From: Cumulibacter soli
Lineage (GTDB): Bacteria; Actinomycetota; Actinomycetes; Mycobacteriales; Antricoccaceae
Assembly (NCBI RefSeq): GCF_004382795.1
Contig: NZ_SMSG01000003.1
Coordinates: forward strand, 533,284-597,283
Reading direction: 5' to 3'
DNA: 64,000 bases
Shown here: in pieces, positions 35,516 through 44,387 of the stretch
Position numbering within the stretch: position 1 is the stretch's first letter
How the letters are laid out: each line of letters starts with the position of its first letter
The notes under the pieces: generated by a model
Seen by the model: the letters and a program-made list of their open reading frames with translations, nothing else
Databases searched by the model: none
What the model was told of the DNA's origin: nothing
Position numbers and translations under genes: made by a program

Positions 35516-37027
35516 ATGGACCCGATGATCTTCGACTTCCTGGTGATCGGCGCCGGCGCGGCTGGTTGTGCTGCGGCCAGTCGCCTTGCCGAGAACCCGC
35601 GGGCGCAGGTGCTACTACTGGAGGCTGGCGGACGCCACGCCCCTGCGGCAACGCACGTGCCACGGGCGATGCCGTTTGCGTTGCGCTCGGCTGCCCTGAC
35701 CAGCTACCCAACCCTCGGCCCGCGCGACGCAGACGTCGGGTACTGGGTACGTGGACGCGGTGTCGGCGGTTCGACACTGGTGAACGGAATGATGTACGTC
35801 CGCGGTGAGGCGGCGGCGTACGAGGAGATCGAGTTCGCGGGGAACCCGGGGTGGGGCTGGTCGGCATTCGGTGATGCATTCGAGAAAATCGAGGCACGTC
35901 TGCGTCCGAGCCGCTCGACGCTCAACGCACTCGATGAGCTCGCACTGGCGGCAGTGGCCGCCACCGAAGTCCCGATCGTCGCGGACATCAACGCACTCGA
36001 GGGTCCACGAGCCGGCGCGATGCCCGCAACCATTCACCGAGGTGTACGGCGCAGCGCGGCGGTACTGCTGAAATCGGCCGGCCCAAACTTGCGCGTATTA
36101 CCGGGGACGACGGCGCAAACCCTGCTATGGCAGGGATCTCGGATCATCGGCGCTCGGGTCCGCCGTGGAAATACGCACCGCGAGATCCACGCACGCAACG
36201 TCGTGGTGTGCGCAGGCACGATCGAGACACCCGTGCTGCTGGAACGCTCGGGCATCGGTCGTGCCGACGTACTGCACGCCGCCGGAATCCCGCTGCGCGT
36301 CGCTAGTCCGCGGCTCGGGGATCGAATCACCGAGCAGCGCGGCGTCGGGCTGCAGTTGCGGCTGCGTTCGGACGTCGCGGATGCGATGGAGCTCGGATCG
36401 AATAAGGCGATTGCGCGTCACGCGGTTCGGTACGCGTTCGGTCGCGGCGGCGCGATCGCGCGGCCCGCCTACGACGCCGTCGCGCTCATGGCTCTCGGTG
36501 GCGCCGCCGTGGACACTCAACTGCTGATCGCGCCCTTCGCGCTCGCCTCAGGCGGCATCTTGCGACCGGCAGACTACCCAGGCATGCTGCTCGCCGGATA
36601 CCCGTTGCGCTCCACGACCAGCGTGTCGGTACACGTCAATCCGGCTGATCCGTTTGCCGAGCCCATCATCGACGCTTCGGAGCCGTTGTCCGTGCACGAC
36701 CAGAACGCGCAGCAGGCCACGCTCGCTGCGCTACGTCGGATCGCCGCCACCGGCGAACTGCGGGAATTGGTCACGGGCGTCGATCACGCTGGGCTGGACG
36801 GTCCCGGATCGTCGATTTATCACGCTGTCGGCTCGGCCGCGATGGGTCCCGATGCCGATGCTGCGGTCGATCACGACCTGCGAGTGCGTGGTACCGAGGG
36901 GCTACATATCGCCGACTTGTCAGTGCTGCCGCACCATCCGAGCGGCGGTACGGCGGCCGTGGCGATGGCGATCGGCTGGATCGCGGGCGGTCGCATCGCT
37001 GCTACTGACGCGACCGAGCAGCGTTGA
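35516..37027 (+). CDS. GMC-family FAD-dependent oxidoreductase
   Basis: Protein of 503 residues. The Rossmann motif LVIGAGAAGCAAASRLAE begins near residue 8, then GRGVGGSTLVNGMMYVRGE (GMC signature 1) and AGTIETPVLLERSGIG (signature 2). The C-terminal YHAVGSAAMGP supplies the catalytic His, followed by LRVRGTEGLHIADLSVLP. Members oxidise alcohols such as choline, glucose or sterols. Divergent from the pterin dehydratase fusion with 53 bases between starts; ATG 35516 or 35525 are both possible and neither has a strong ribosome site. Confidence 0.88.
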   Translation: MDPMIFDFLVIGAGAAGCAAASRLAENPRAQVLLLEAGGRHAPAATHVPRAMPFALRSAALTSYPTLGPRDADVGYWVRGRGVGGSTLVNGMMYVRGEAAAYEEIEFAGNPGWGWSAFGDAFEKIEARLRPSRSTLNALDELALAAVAATEVPIVADINALEGPRAGAMPATIHRGVRRSAAVLLKSAGPNLRVLPGTTAQTLLWQGSRIIGARVRRGNTHREIHARNVVVCAGTIETPVLLERSGIGRADVLHAAGIPLRVASPRLGDRITEQRGVGLQLRLRSDVADAMELGSNKAIARHAVRYAFGRGGAIARPAYDAVALMALGGAAVDTQLLIAPFALASGGILRPADYPGMLLAGYPLRSTTSVSVHVNPADPFAEPIIDASEPLSVHDQNAQQATLAALRRIAATGELRELVTGVDHAGLDGPGSSIYHAVGSAAMGPDADAAVDHDLRVRGTEGLHIADLSVLPHHPSGGTAAVAMAIGWIAGGRIAATDATEQR

Positions 37028-37073
37028 CACCGCTCCCCGCTTGCATTGCAAAACTCTGCCTACTCGACGCGCG

Positions 37074-37445
37074 TCACTCGACTGGTGCGCAGTCCTGGCC
37101 GCATCCCTCGGCGTCCACCGGCGCATCTGCGTGTGACGCCGGGCGGTGCAGTACGGCGGTGCGCGGCGTCATCAGAAAACCCTCGCCGTCCACCCGCGCC
37201 GTACCGTCGGCGAGCAGGGTAAAACCGCGCGGTTCGCGCGGCGGACATAACAACGTGACGGCCGGATTCTGCGCGATATTACCGGCGGTCCCCTTGCTCT
37301 GCGTAGGGATGTGCACGCCATCCTCATCGACCGTGACCTCGACGCACACCACCTTGACGCCGGCGGCTCCGACAGACAACAAGTAAGCGGTATCGAAGTC
37401 GTCCAGGGCCTTCGCGAGGTCTTCGACCTTGACCGGGATGCTCAT
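37074..37445 (-). CDS. pyridoxamine 5'-phosphate oxidase-like protein
   Basis: Small split-barrel flavin-binding-type protein, 123 residues. The segment TQSKGTAGNIAQNPAVTLLCPP, followed by GFTLLADGTARVDGE, fits the short PNPOx-like family that reads out F420 or FMN cofactors. The C-terminus has two cysteines near the end (GCGQDC). The upstream frame to 37718 is non-coding. Function beyond the fold is not inferred. Confidence 0.72.
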   Translation of the reverse strand: MSIPVKVEDLAKALDDFDTAYLLSVGAAGVKVVCVEVTVDEDGVHIPTQSKGTAGNIAQNPAVTLLCPPREPRGFTLLADGTARVDGEGFLMTPRTAVLHRPASHADAPVDAEGCGQDCAPVE

Positions 37446-37484
37446 GGAAGTCAGCGTACGCCGCGGCCGTACCCTGATGCTGCT

Positions 37485-38600
37485 ATGCAATGCGACTACT
37501 TCGACGCCAACGCGTGCCGCTCCTGCTCCCTCATGGGGACGCCGTACGAGGAGCAGTTGCGGCGCAAAGACGCGGCCGTCCGCGGGGTCCTCGCCGCGCA
37601 TATCGACCCGCAGATGTGGCTGGCGCCGTACCGCAACACCGAATCGGGCTTCCGTAACAAGGCGAAGTTGGCTATCGGTGGCACCATCGCAACACCGACG
37701 CTGGGAATCCTGGATCACGGACTCGGGGTCGATCTGCGCGACTGCGGGCTCTACGAACCCGCGCTGGCGTATACCTTCGCCGACCTCGCCACCTTCATCA
37801 CGACGGCTCGACTCGCGCCGTACGACCTGGCTACCCGACGCGGTGAACTGAAGAACCTACTGGTCACCGTCTCACCTGACGGCGAGGTGATGCTGCGCTT
37901 CGTCTTGCGCTCGCAAGAGCCGATTGCCCGCATCCGCAAATACCTGCCCGGTCTGCTCGCGGCGTGCCCAGCGATTGTCGCCGTGTCGGCGAATATTCTG
38001 CCGGAGCATAGAGCAGTGTTGGAGGGTGATCGCGAGATCCCGCTCACCGAGCGTGAAACGTTGTCGATGCGCCTCAACGACATCACGATGCACGTGCGCC
38101 CCCAATCGTTCTTCCAAACCAGCACGGATATCGCCGCGGCGCTCTACCGCCAGGCGGCCTCGTGGGCGGCCAACCACCGGCCGCCGGACGCCTGGGACCT
38201 GTACTGCGGCGTGGGCGGGTTCGCCCTTCACCTCGCTGCTGAAGGCATTGCGGTCACTGGGGTGGAAACATCAGGCGAAGCGATCGCCAGCGCCAGCCTC
38301 AGCGCCGCCGACGCGCAACTCGATGCGCAGTTCGTCGCGGCCGACTCCCTGTCGTTCGCTGCGCAACACGGCGCGCCCGGCCTTGTCGTCGTCAATCCGC
38401 CACGTCGAGGGGTCGGGGATCTGGCTGCGTGGCTCGAGCACAGCACGGTCAGCCACATCATCTATTCCTCCTGCAACGCCGCGTCACTGGCCACAGACCT
38501 CGACGCTATGCCGTCGTATCGCGCCCGTGCTGCGCGACTGTTCGACATGTTTCCGCAGACCGACCACCACGAAGTGATGGTGCTGCTGCAGCGCAGGTAG
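37485..38600 (+). CDS. 23S rRNA (uracil-5-)-methyltransferase, RlmC-type
   Basis: TrmA/RumA/RumB family methyltransferase, 371 residues. The N-terminus has Cys3, Cys11 and Cys14 and a later Cys in DLRDCGLYE, which fits the [4Fe-4S] ligand set of RlmC/RlmD. The methyltransferase core contains RPQSFFQTSTDIAAALYRQA, motif I WDLYCGVGGFALHLA, VVNPPRRGVG and the nucleophile YSSCNAASLATDL. It would methylate a uridine in 23S rRNA; the short N-terminus without a TRAM domain favours RlmC over RlmD. Confidence 0.87.
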   Translation: MQCDYFDANACRSCSLMGTPYEEQLRRKDAAVRGVLAAHIDPQMWLAPYRNTESGFRNKAKLAIGGTIATPTLGILDHGLGVDLRDCGLYEPALAYTFADLATFITTARLAPYDLATRRGELKNLLVTVSPDGEVMLRFVLRSQEPIARIRKYLPGLLAACPAIVAVSANILPEHRAVLEGDREIPLTERETLSMRLNDITMHVRPQSFFQTSTDIAAALYRQAASWAANHRPPDAWDLYCGVGGFALHLAAEGIAVTGVETSGEAIASASLSAADAQLDAQFVAADSLSFAAQHGAPGLVVVNPPRRGVGDLAAWLEHSTVSHIIYSSCNAASLATDLDAMPSYRARAARLFDMFPQTDHHEVMVLLQRR

Positions 38601-38672
38601 GTTCGGAGGTGCAGTGATAGTGAATCGGCTGCCGGCGCCGCCGGCCGCACGCAGTCCAGTGAGGAGCAAAAC

Positions 38673-39113
38673 ATGGCTGAGCAGGGTGAGATCCGGTCGG
38701 TATGGGATCAGGTCGAGGAGATTAAGAAGGACCTGGAAAACCTGAGCATTGATCAGACCAAGGCCGTTGTCGATGCCAACGAGGACGGCGTCATGGTCAT
38801 CGATATCCGCGAAATCCAGGAGCGTGTCGACTCCGGCGCGATCCCAGGATCCACCCACGTCGCGCGAGGAATGCTCGAGTTCTGGGCCGACCCGAAGTCT
38901 CCGTACTACCGCGACTACTTCACCGCGGACAAGCGGTACGTGCTCTACTGCGCCGGCGGCGGAAGGTCTGCGCTCGCAGCTAAGGCGCTCAAAGACATGG
39001 GCTTCGGCAACGTTGCGCATGTCGAGGAAGGCTTCACCGGGTGGGCAAAGGCGGGGATGCCGGTGGAAGACGTTGCCTCGACGAGCCGCTGGATCCGTCG
39101 CCCTAAGTCATAG
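38673..39113 (+). CDS. rhodanese-like domain protein
   Basis: Single rhodanese domain of 146 residues. The substrate loop with the active Cys is YVLYCAGGGRSAL, preceded by VIDIREIQERVDSGAIPGSTHVARG and followed by GFTGWAKAGMPVE. It may carry a persulfide to a sulfur acceptor or act as a sulfurtransferase in stress. The ATG has GAGGAG six bases upstream. The gene lies 72 bases behind the rRNA methyltransferase and ahead of a membrane protein. Confidence 0.85.
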   Translation: MAEQGEIRSVWDQVEEIKKDLENLSIDQTKAVVDANEDGVMVIDIREIQERVDSGAIPGSTHVARGMLEFWADPKSPYYRDYFTADKRYVLYCAGGGRSALAAKALKDMGFGNVAHVEEGFTGWAKAGMPVEDVASTSRWIRRPKS

Positions 39114-39121
39114 CGTCGCCG

Positions 39122-39922
39122 GTGTGGCCGAGCGCGCCCACGGCACTGACGCCTGACGAACTCAACTTCCTGCACACCGACCCGGCGCGGGGGCGCAAGC
39201 GGTGGTCCATCATCGCAGCGGTGACCGTCGTCTGTGTCCTGATCCCGCTGCTGCTTCCCCTGCTCAGCGACAGCATGCGCACCCACCTGGCTGGAGACAC
39301 CGAGCAGGTCAGTGCCGAGGTTACCTCGGTGCAGCCTGTCGGTAATTGCCGTGGTGGCCAGCGCCATAGCGTTGCGGTGACGTGGATGAGCGACGGCCTC
39401 GAGCAGAGCGGTGCGTACACCACCTGTGAGGATCCGCCTCAGGTAGGCGCGAGCGTCACGCTGTGGATCGGTGCGGGTGGCAACATCCAGACGAACTCTC
39501 CGACGGGCGACCGCATCGGGTTGATCGCGCTGAGTGTTGCGCTTGGGCTGTTGGCGATCGGTGCAGGAGCCCTGGCTGTGGTTCCTCTCGGCCGTCGGCG
39601 GCGCCGGCTGCTCAGATCCGTCAATCACGCCCTCGACGCGGTCGGCCCGGTAGAGACGAAGTACCACGGCCGCTACGACGAACTCCACATTCGCCTCGCA
39701 GGTGCACATGTCGCCGGCCCACCGGCGACACGCAGAGCGAAAGTGACTCTGCGCAGTCAGTTTGGCGCGAAGCCGATCGGCCGTGGGCATCGGGAGTTAC
39801 GCGGCGCCTGGCAGGCGATGTACGTCGTGCGCGCAGACCAGGCCTCGAAATACTCCGTCGCGCTGCTCGCCCGCGGTCCGCAGCGCTGCTGGGTCGAATT
39901 CCGCAACCGTGGCGGAAAGTAG
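39122..39922 (+). CDS. hypothetical membrane protein
   Basis: Unrecognised 266-residue protein, GTG start eight bases after the rhodanese stop. Two helices are seen, at about 28-48 (IIAAVTVVCVLIPLLLPLL) and 139-161 (GLIALSVALGLLAIGAGALAVV). Between them is a soluble domain with a Cys pair that may form a disulfide outside the cell. The C-terminal 100 residues are cytosolic and basic. Membership of an operon with rhodanese is likely by spacing; no motif allows a function. Confidence 0.65.
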   Translation: MWPSAPTALTPDELNFLHTDPARGRKRWSIIAAVTVVCVLIPLLLPLLSDSMRTHLAGDTEQVSAEVTSVQPVGNCRGGQRHSVAVTWMSDGLEQSGAYTTCEDPPQVGASVTLWIGAGGNIQTNSPTGDRIGLIALSVALGLLAIGAGALAVVPLGRRRRRLLRSVNHALDAVGPVETKYHGRYDELHIRLAGAHVAGPPATRRAKVTLRSQFGAKPIGRGHRELRGAWQAMYVVRADQASKYSVALLARGPQRCWVEFRNRGGK

Positions 39923-39937
39923 TCGCTACCCCGTCGG

Positions 39938-40996
39938 CTACGCGTTCCGCGGGAGCAGGACCGTGTAGTCGAAGTCGAGTACGACGTTCGGCAGGTACTT
40001 ACCGTCCTCACCCTTGAACGGGTAGTCGGCGCATGGCTGATTCTTGGTCGCTACCGTCCGGACCCGCAGCGCGCCCGCATCGGAACGACCGGGTAGTTCG
40101 ATCTTTTCCAGCACCTCGGACCACGCGTAGATGGTGTCGCCTGCGAATGTCGGGTTCGAATGGGTGCCGCCGTTGATAGCGAGGACGAACTGGGCGTTGG
40201 CCAGGCCGTTGAATGACAATGCGCGGGCGAGGCTGATGATGTGCCCGCCGTAGATCAGTCGGCGACCGATTTTCTGCTGACCCTGCGCATGCTGGTTGAA
40301 GTGCACTTTGGCGGTGTTTTGGTATAGCCGGGTAGCCAGCATGTGATCGGATTCTTCGATAGTCATGCCGTCGACGTGATCGATCTTCTCCCCGGCCTCG
40401 TAGTCTTCCCAGAGGTACGGCGACCCAGCGAGTGTCGTGTCGTACGCGGCCGTGTCGATGGTGAACGGCACGCTCAGCGCGCTGGCGTCGACGGCATCGG
40501 GCAGTTCGGGGAGTTGAGCGCCCCCGACGTCGGCGGACTCGTCACGCTTGCGCACCATGACCCAGCGCACGTACTCCAAGACCGTCTCACCATGCTGGTT
40601 CTTACCGACCGATCGCACATAGACGTTGCCGCTCTTGCCATTGCTATTGGGCTTCAGCCCAATCACCGTTGAGGTCGTGCTCAGGGTGTCTCCCGGGTAC
40701 ACCGGAGCGCCGTACACGCCAGCGGCGTAACCGAGGTTGGCGACGGCGTTCAGCGATACGTCTGGCACGGATTTACCGAAGACAATGTGAAACGCCAGCA
40801 AACTGTCGACCGGCATGCGCTCGAAGCCCATCGTGGTGGCAAACGTCGAGGCCGAGGTCGCTGCGAACCGTGATCCGTACAGGCCGGTGTACAGCGCGAT
40901 ATCCCCTTCGGTGATGGTCCGCGGGGTGGCGTGCACGAGCTCCTGCCCCACGGCGAAGTCCTCGAAGTAGTTGCCTTGCACGGTCTTCCTCGACAT
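39938..40996 (-). CDS. mesaconyl-CoA hydratase (double MaoC-like)
   Basis: Hot-dog hydratase of 352 residues. The N-terminus GNYFEDFAVGQELVHATPRT, TEGDIALYTGLYGSRFA and VSLNAVANLGYAAG, LKPNSNGKSGNVYVRS are close to the mesaconyl-CoA hydratase (beta-methylmalyl-CoA dehydratase) of the ethylmalonyl-CoA pathway, and the length fits. The second half contains NQHAQGQQKIGRRLIYGGH. In that pathway it converts mesaconyl-CoA to beta-methylmalyl-CoA during acetyl-CoA assimilation. No other pathway gene is seen nearby, so here it may serve a related C5/C4 acid route. ATG 40996 is preferred to a longer frame reaching 41311. Confidence 0.85.
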   Translation of the reverse strand: MSRKTVQGNYFEDFAVGQELVHATPRTITEGDIALYTGLYGSRFAATSASTFATTMGFERMPVDSLLAFHIVFGKSVPDVSLNAVANLGYAAGVYGAPVYPGDTLSTTSTVIGLKPNSNGKSGNVYVRSVGKNQHGETVLEYVRWVMVRKRDESADVGGAQLPELPDAVDASALSVPFTIDTAAYDTTLAGSPYLWEDYEAGEKIDHVDGMTIEESDHMLATRLYQNTAKVHFNQHAQGQQKIGRRLIYGGHIISLARALSFNGLANAQFVLAINGGTHSNPTFAGDTIYAWSEVLEKIELPGRSDAGALRVRTVATKNQPCADYPFKGEDGKYLPNVVLDFDYTVLLPRNA

Positions 40997-41074
40997 CACG
41001 CACTGCCCTTTCGTCGGTTCTGATGGCGATATTCTCGCAAACCACGTACCACCGGAATCACCTAGGCTGAGACC

Positions 41075-42607
41075 ATGCACCTCGGCGTGGACTTCGGCAC
41101 GACGCGCACGATCGTGGCGTACGTCGACCGCGGCAACTACCCCGTTGTCTCCTTCTTCGATTCCAACGGAGACGCACACGACCATGTGCCGGCGGTGGTG
41201 GCGTTGGAGCACGATCGGCTGCGCTTCGGGTTCGCCGCGGTACAGGCCGCCGCGGGCGGCGCGCCGACGCTGCGCTCGTTCAAACGTCTGCTCGCCCGCG
41301 GTGATGTACACGCCGATTCACCGGTCACCATCGGTGCGCGGTCGTTCCCGCTGATGGTCATTCTCACCGGGTACCTTCGGGCGGTGCTGGAGTCGCTACG
41401 GACAGCCTCGAGCATCGAGGATGCGATGTCCGGCGCCGTCTCACCTGATGCGGTGATCGCCGTACCGGCGCACGCGCACACTGCCCAGCGGTTCCTGACG
41501 ATGGAGGCGTTCACCCAGGCAGGGTTCACCGTCACCGGCGTCTTGAATGAGCCGTCCGCGGCGGGTTTCGAGTACACGCATCGGCAGTCGCGCACGCTGA
41601 ATTCCCGGCGCACGCGCGTCGTGGTGTACGACCTCGGTGGTGGCACCTTTGATGCGTCTCTGGTCGCAGTGCGCGACGGCCGGCACGAGGTCATCGAGTC
41701 ACTCGGCGTAAACGATCTGGGCGGCGACGATTTCGATCTGTTGTTGGCGCGTACCGCCGCACATGCCACGCAGCGAGTACTCGAAGAAATGCAACCACGC
41801 GCACGTACTGAGTTGATCGACGCGTGCCGCGCCGCGAAAGAGCAAGTGACCCCCCAGTCGCGTCGGCTGGGCGTTGACGTCGCGGGGCGACACATCACTG
41901 TGGCGCTCGAGGATTTCTATCAGGACGCCGCGCCGCTGATCAACCAGTCTCTGGACACGCTGGAAGATCTCATCAGCACCACCGGTGGCACCGGTGAGTT
42001 GGCCGGGATCTATTTGGTCGGCGGCGCGAGCAGTCTGCCGGCGATTCCGCGCGTCCTGCGTGCCCGGTATCCACGGCGGGTCCACCGATCGCCCTACCCC
42101 ACGGCTTCCACCGCCATCGGATTAGCGATCGCCGCCGACGGCGAGTCAGGTTTCTCGCTGGCCGACCGCCTCTCGCGCGGGTTCGGGGTCTTCCGCGAGT
42201 CAGAGGACGGGCGACGTATCGCCTTCGATCCGATTTTCGATCGAAGCACGAGGATCTCCCCCGACGTGGTCGTGGAGCGCCAGTACCGGGCCGCGCATAA
42301 CGTCGGCTGGTTCCGATACGTCGAATACTCCGGAGTCGATCAGCAGGCCCACCCGGCCGGCGACCTATCGCCGTACGCCGAGGTGCTGTTCCCGTTCGCC
42401 GCCGAATTGCGCGAGCACCACGATCTGAGTCGGGTGCGGGTTGAGCGATGCGATAACGGTCCGTGGATTCGTGAGCGGTACGCCCTCGATAGCAACGGAA
42501 TCGTGTCCGTAAACATCTGCGATGTCGACACTGGACACCAGTTGGACGTCGTACTCGCCGCAGACCGCACGGCAACGGCGAGGTCACGTAGTTACCAGGA
42601 GGCTTAA
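41075..42607 (+). CDS. Hsp70-family protein with C-terminal beta extension
   Basis: Hsp70-like ATPase of 510 residues. Nucleotide-domain motifs are HLGVDFGTTRTIVAYVD (phosphate 1), VVVYDLGGGTFDASLV (phosphate 2) and GIYLVGGASSLPAIPRVL (adenosine). The insert EPSAAGFEYTH is the connect-1 helix. After residue 365 there is a roughly 145-residue, mainly beta region unlike the canonical peptide-binding domain. It shares TAATG with the following VOC gene. This is the second divergent Hsp70-like ATPase in the window, the other being at 8537. Substrate unknown. Confidence 0.8.
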   Translation: MHLGVDFGTTRTIVAYVDRGNYPVVSFFDSNGDAHDHVPAVVALEHDRLRFGFAAVQAAAGGAPTLRSFKRLLARGDVHADSPVTIGARSFPLMVILTGYLRAVLESLRTASSIEDAMSGAVSPDAVIAVPAHAHTAQRFLTMEAFTQAGFTVTGVLNEPSAAGFEYTHRQSRTLNSRRTRVVVYDLGGGTFDASLVAVRDGRHEVIESLGVNDLGGDDFDLLLARTAAHATQRVLEEMQPRARTELIDACRAAKEQVTPQSRRLGVDVAGRHITVALEDFYQDAAPLINQSLDTLEDLISTTGGTGELAGIYLVGGASSLPAIPRVLRARYPRRVHRSPYPTASTAIGLAIAADGESGFSLADRLSRGFGVFRESEDGRRIAFDPIFDRSTRISPDVVVERQYRAAHNVGWFRYVEYSGVDQQAHPAGDLSPYAEVLFPFAAELREHHDLSRVRVERCDNGPWIRERYALDSNGIVSVNICDVDTGHQLDVVLAADRTATARSRSYQEA

Positions 42608-43386
42608 TGTCCCAGACCCCGACACTCACCGTTGAGACGCCGGATCCAGGCGTCATTGCCCCGTTCTATGCCGCGTTGGGCTTCATCGAGGTCGATCGCG
42701 ATACCGACCGGATCGAACTCGACCGCGGAGGTTTGCGACTGTCGCTGCTCGGCGGCTCGGCTCACCATTCACCAAGCGGTGGTGGATTCGAGTTGACGAT
42801 GCAGGTCGATGATCTGGACGCCATGCGGGCCGCTCTGCTGGCGGCCGGCGGCTCCGAATATGACGGTGGGCGGTCTGCATGGTCCGGCACCCTGCTGCTC
42901 GACCCTGTCGGCAACAGGATCCGACTGTTGGCTCCCGCCGTAGCCACACCGACGCCGTCGTCAGCGGCCACCCCTTCCGCACCGGACGCCGAGGGCTCGA
43001 CGTCAGGCCCACCGACCGCGCCCACGGCACCGTCTCCGCCACCGTCGACCTCCCCGGCGAAGGCCACACCGCAAGCATCGGCCTCGAGCACGCTCGCCGC
43101 GGGGGCATCTGCATTGTGGAATGCCGCTGATGCCGCCATCGATCGATTGCCCACCCCACAGTCGTCGCTGCCTGCGGATTATTACAGCGAAGACGGCGTC
43201 CCGACGTTCGACGCAGTGGCGGAGCGCATCCACAAACAAGCGGCAACTGCCGATGGGGATGCCGTGTTGGACGCTGAATCGCCTCGCGGCCGCGACGAGG
43301 CGCAGGATCTGGACCGGCTCAAGCAAGCGGGCAAGGATCGCCTTGATCAGTTGCGCAAAGGATTCGGTCGGCCCGGCTCTAGTTGA
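42607..43386 (+). CDS. VOC-domain protein with Pro/Ser linker and helical tail
   Basis: Protein of 259 residues. The first 110 residues form a VOC/glyoxalase half (VIAPFYAALGFIEVDRDT, FELTMQVDDLDAMRAALL, LLDPVGNRIRLLAP). Then comes a low-complexity Pro/Ser/Ala linker of about 60 residues and a C-terminal charged helix (AVAERIHKQA to DRLKQAGKDRLDQLRKGFG). The ATG is coupled to the Hsp70-like gene stop, with GGAGG just upstream. The layout suggests an adaptor or client of the Hsp70-like protein; this is inference. Confidence 0.75.
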   Translation: MSQTPTLTVETPDPGVIAPFYAALGFIEVDRDTDRIELDRGGLRLSLLGGSAHHSPSGGGFELTMQVDDLDAMRAALLAAGGSEYDGGRSAWSGTLLLDPVGNRIRLLAPAVATPTPSSAATPSAPDAEGSTSGPPTAPTAPSPPPSTSPAKATPQASASSTLAAGASALWNAADAAIDRLPTPQSSLPADYYSEDGVPTFDAVAERIHKQAATADGDAVLDAESPRGRDEAQDLDRLKQAGKDRLDQLRKGFGRPGSS

Positions 43387-43459
43387 CCTTGTACGGACGA
43401 GGCTGATTATGTGGAGTCCAACGTAATTAGCCGACCGTCCACTACACAAAGGCATCCGA

Positions 43460-44278
43460 ATGACCGCTGAAGCCACCACCAAGTACGACGAACTTCCCCA
43501 GCTGCTCAACCGATCCATCAGCGGCGAGACCGCGATCATCACCGGCGGCGCGAGCGGAATGGGCCGCGCGACAGCACACCTGTTTGCCAGCGAGGGAGCG
43601 AAGGTGGTCATCGCCGACCTGGGCGCCGACCGGGTCCAGAAAGTGGTTGACGAAATCAACACGCGATTCGGCGCCGAACTGGCGCTGGGTGCCGAATGTG
43701 ACGTCGCGGACCTAGACCAGTTGCGTAAGGTCGTCGAGTCCGCCGCTACGTGGAGCGGTCGGATCGACATCGTCGTCAACAACGCCGGTATGGGTCGACC
43801 TAACGCGCTGACCCAACCAGAGGACGAGTTCACCGAGGCATGGGATCGCGTGCTCGCTGTCAACCTGAGTTCCCAGGCACAGTTGGTACGCCTCGCTCTG
43901 CCCTACCTGCTGAAGTCGGACGCCGCCCGGGTCGTCAACATTGCCAGCACAGAGGCGATCGTGGCGCAGTCAGGGCTCGTTAGTTACGCCGCATCCAAGA
44001 CTGGAGTCGCCGGCCTGACGCGTGGCCTGGCGGTCGAACTCGGCCGACAGGGCGTAACCGTCAACTGCATCTGCCCGGGCCCTATCGATACGCCGATGAC
44101 GAAGGGACATCCTGACGAGGCGAAGGAGATCTACGCTCGTCGACGTGTTCCGCTGCGCCGGTACGGGATCCCCGAGGAGGTCGCACAGATGACGCTCAAT
44201 CTCTGCCTGCCATCGGCGTCGTACGTCAATGGCGCGGTGATTCCCGTCGACGGCGGTATGACCATTCGCCACACCTAG
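43460..44278 (+). CDS. SDR-family oxidoreductase
   Basis: Short-chain dehydrogenase/reductase of 272 residues. Cofactor motif TGGASGMGRAT (about residues 30-40), the acidic VVIADLGAD suggesting NAD preference, NNAG, catalytic Ser in NIASTEA and YAASK. The C-terminus VNGAVIPVDGGMTIRHT is typical. It could oxidise a hydroxyl group in steroid or acyl chains. It is followed by a hairpin terminator and a convergent dehydrogenase gene. Confidence 0.88.
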   Translation: MTAEATTKYDELPQLLNRSISGETAIITGGASGMGRATAHLFASEGAKVVIADLGADRVQKVVDEINTRFGAELALGAECDVADLDQLRKVVESAATWSGRIDIVVNNAGMGRPNALTQPEDEFTEAWDRVLAVNLSSQAQLVRLALPYLLKSDAARVVNIASTEAIVAQSGLVSYAASKTGVAGLTRGLAVELGRQGVTVNCICPGPIDTPMTKGHPDEAKEIYARRRVPLRRYGIPEEVAQMTLNLCLPSASYVNGAVIPVDGGMTIRHT

Positions 44279-44307
44279 CCGCCGCGGCGTATCGCCTCAA
44301 CCTCACG

Positions 44308-44346
44308 CATCGACCGAGGGGCCCGTATGGGTTCCCTCAGTCGATG
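44308..44346. terminator. bidirectional hairpin terminator
   Basis: CATCGACCGAGGG (44308-44320) pairs with CCCTCAGTCGATG (44334-44346) at 12 of 13 positions, and an inner GCCC/GGGT can extend it. It sits in the 109-base gap between the convergent SDR gene and the ACAD11-like gene. Confidence 0.75.
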
Positions 44347-44387
44347 ATTACCAACTCGGGCTCACCGTGGCGATGAACCGATGCTGA

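Noticed and set aside
39119..39137. tRNA-Ser/Leu-like start (GCCGGTGTGGCCGAGCG)
   Set aside because: Only the acceptor/D-arm portion is similar; no anticodon or T arm follows and the bases lie in a coding frame.
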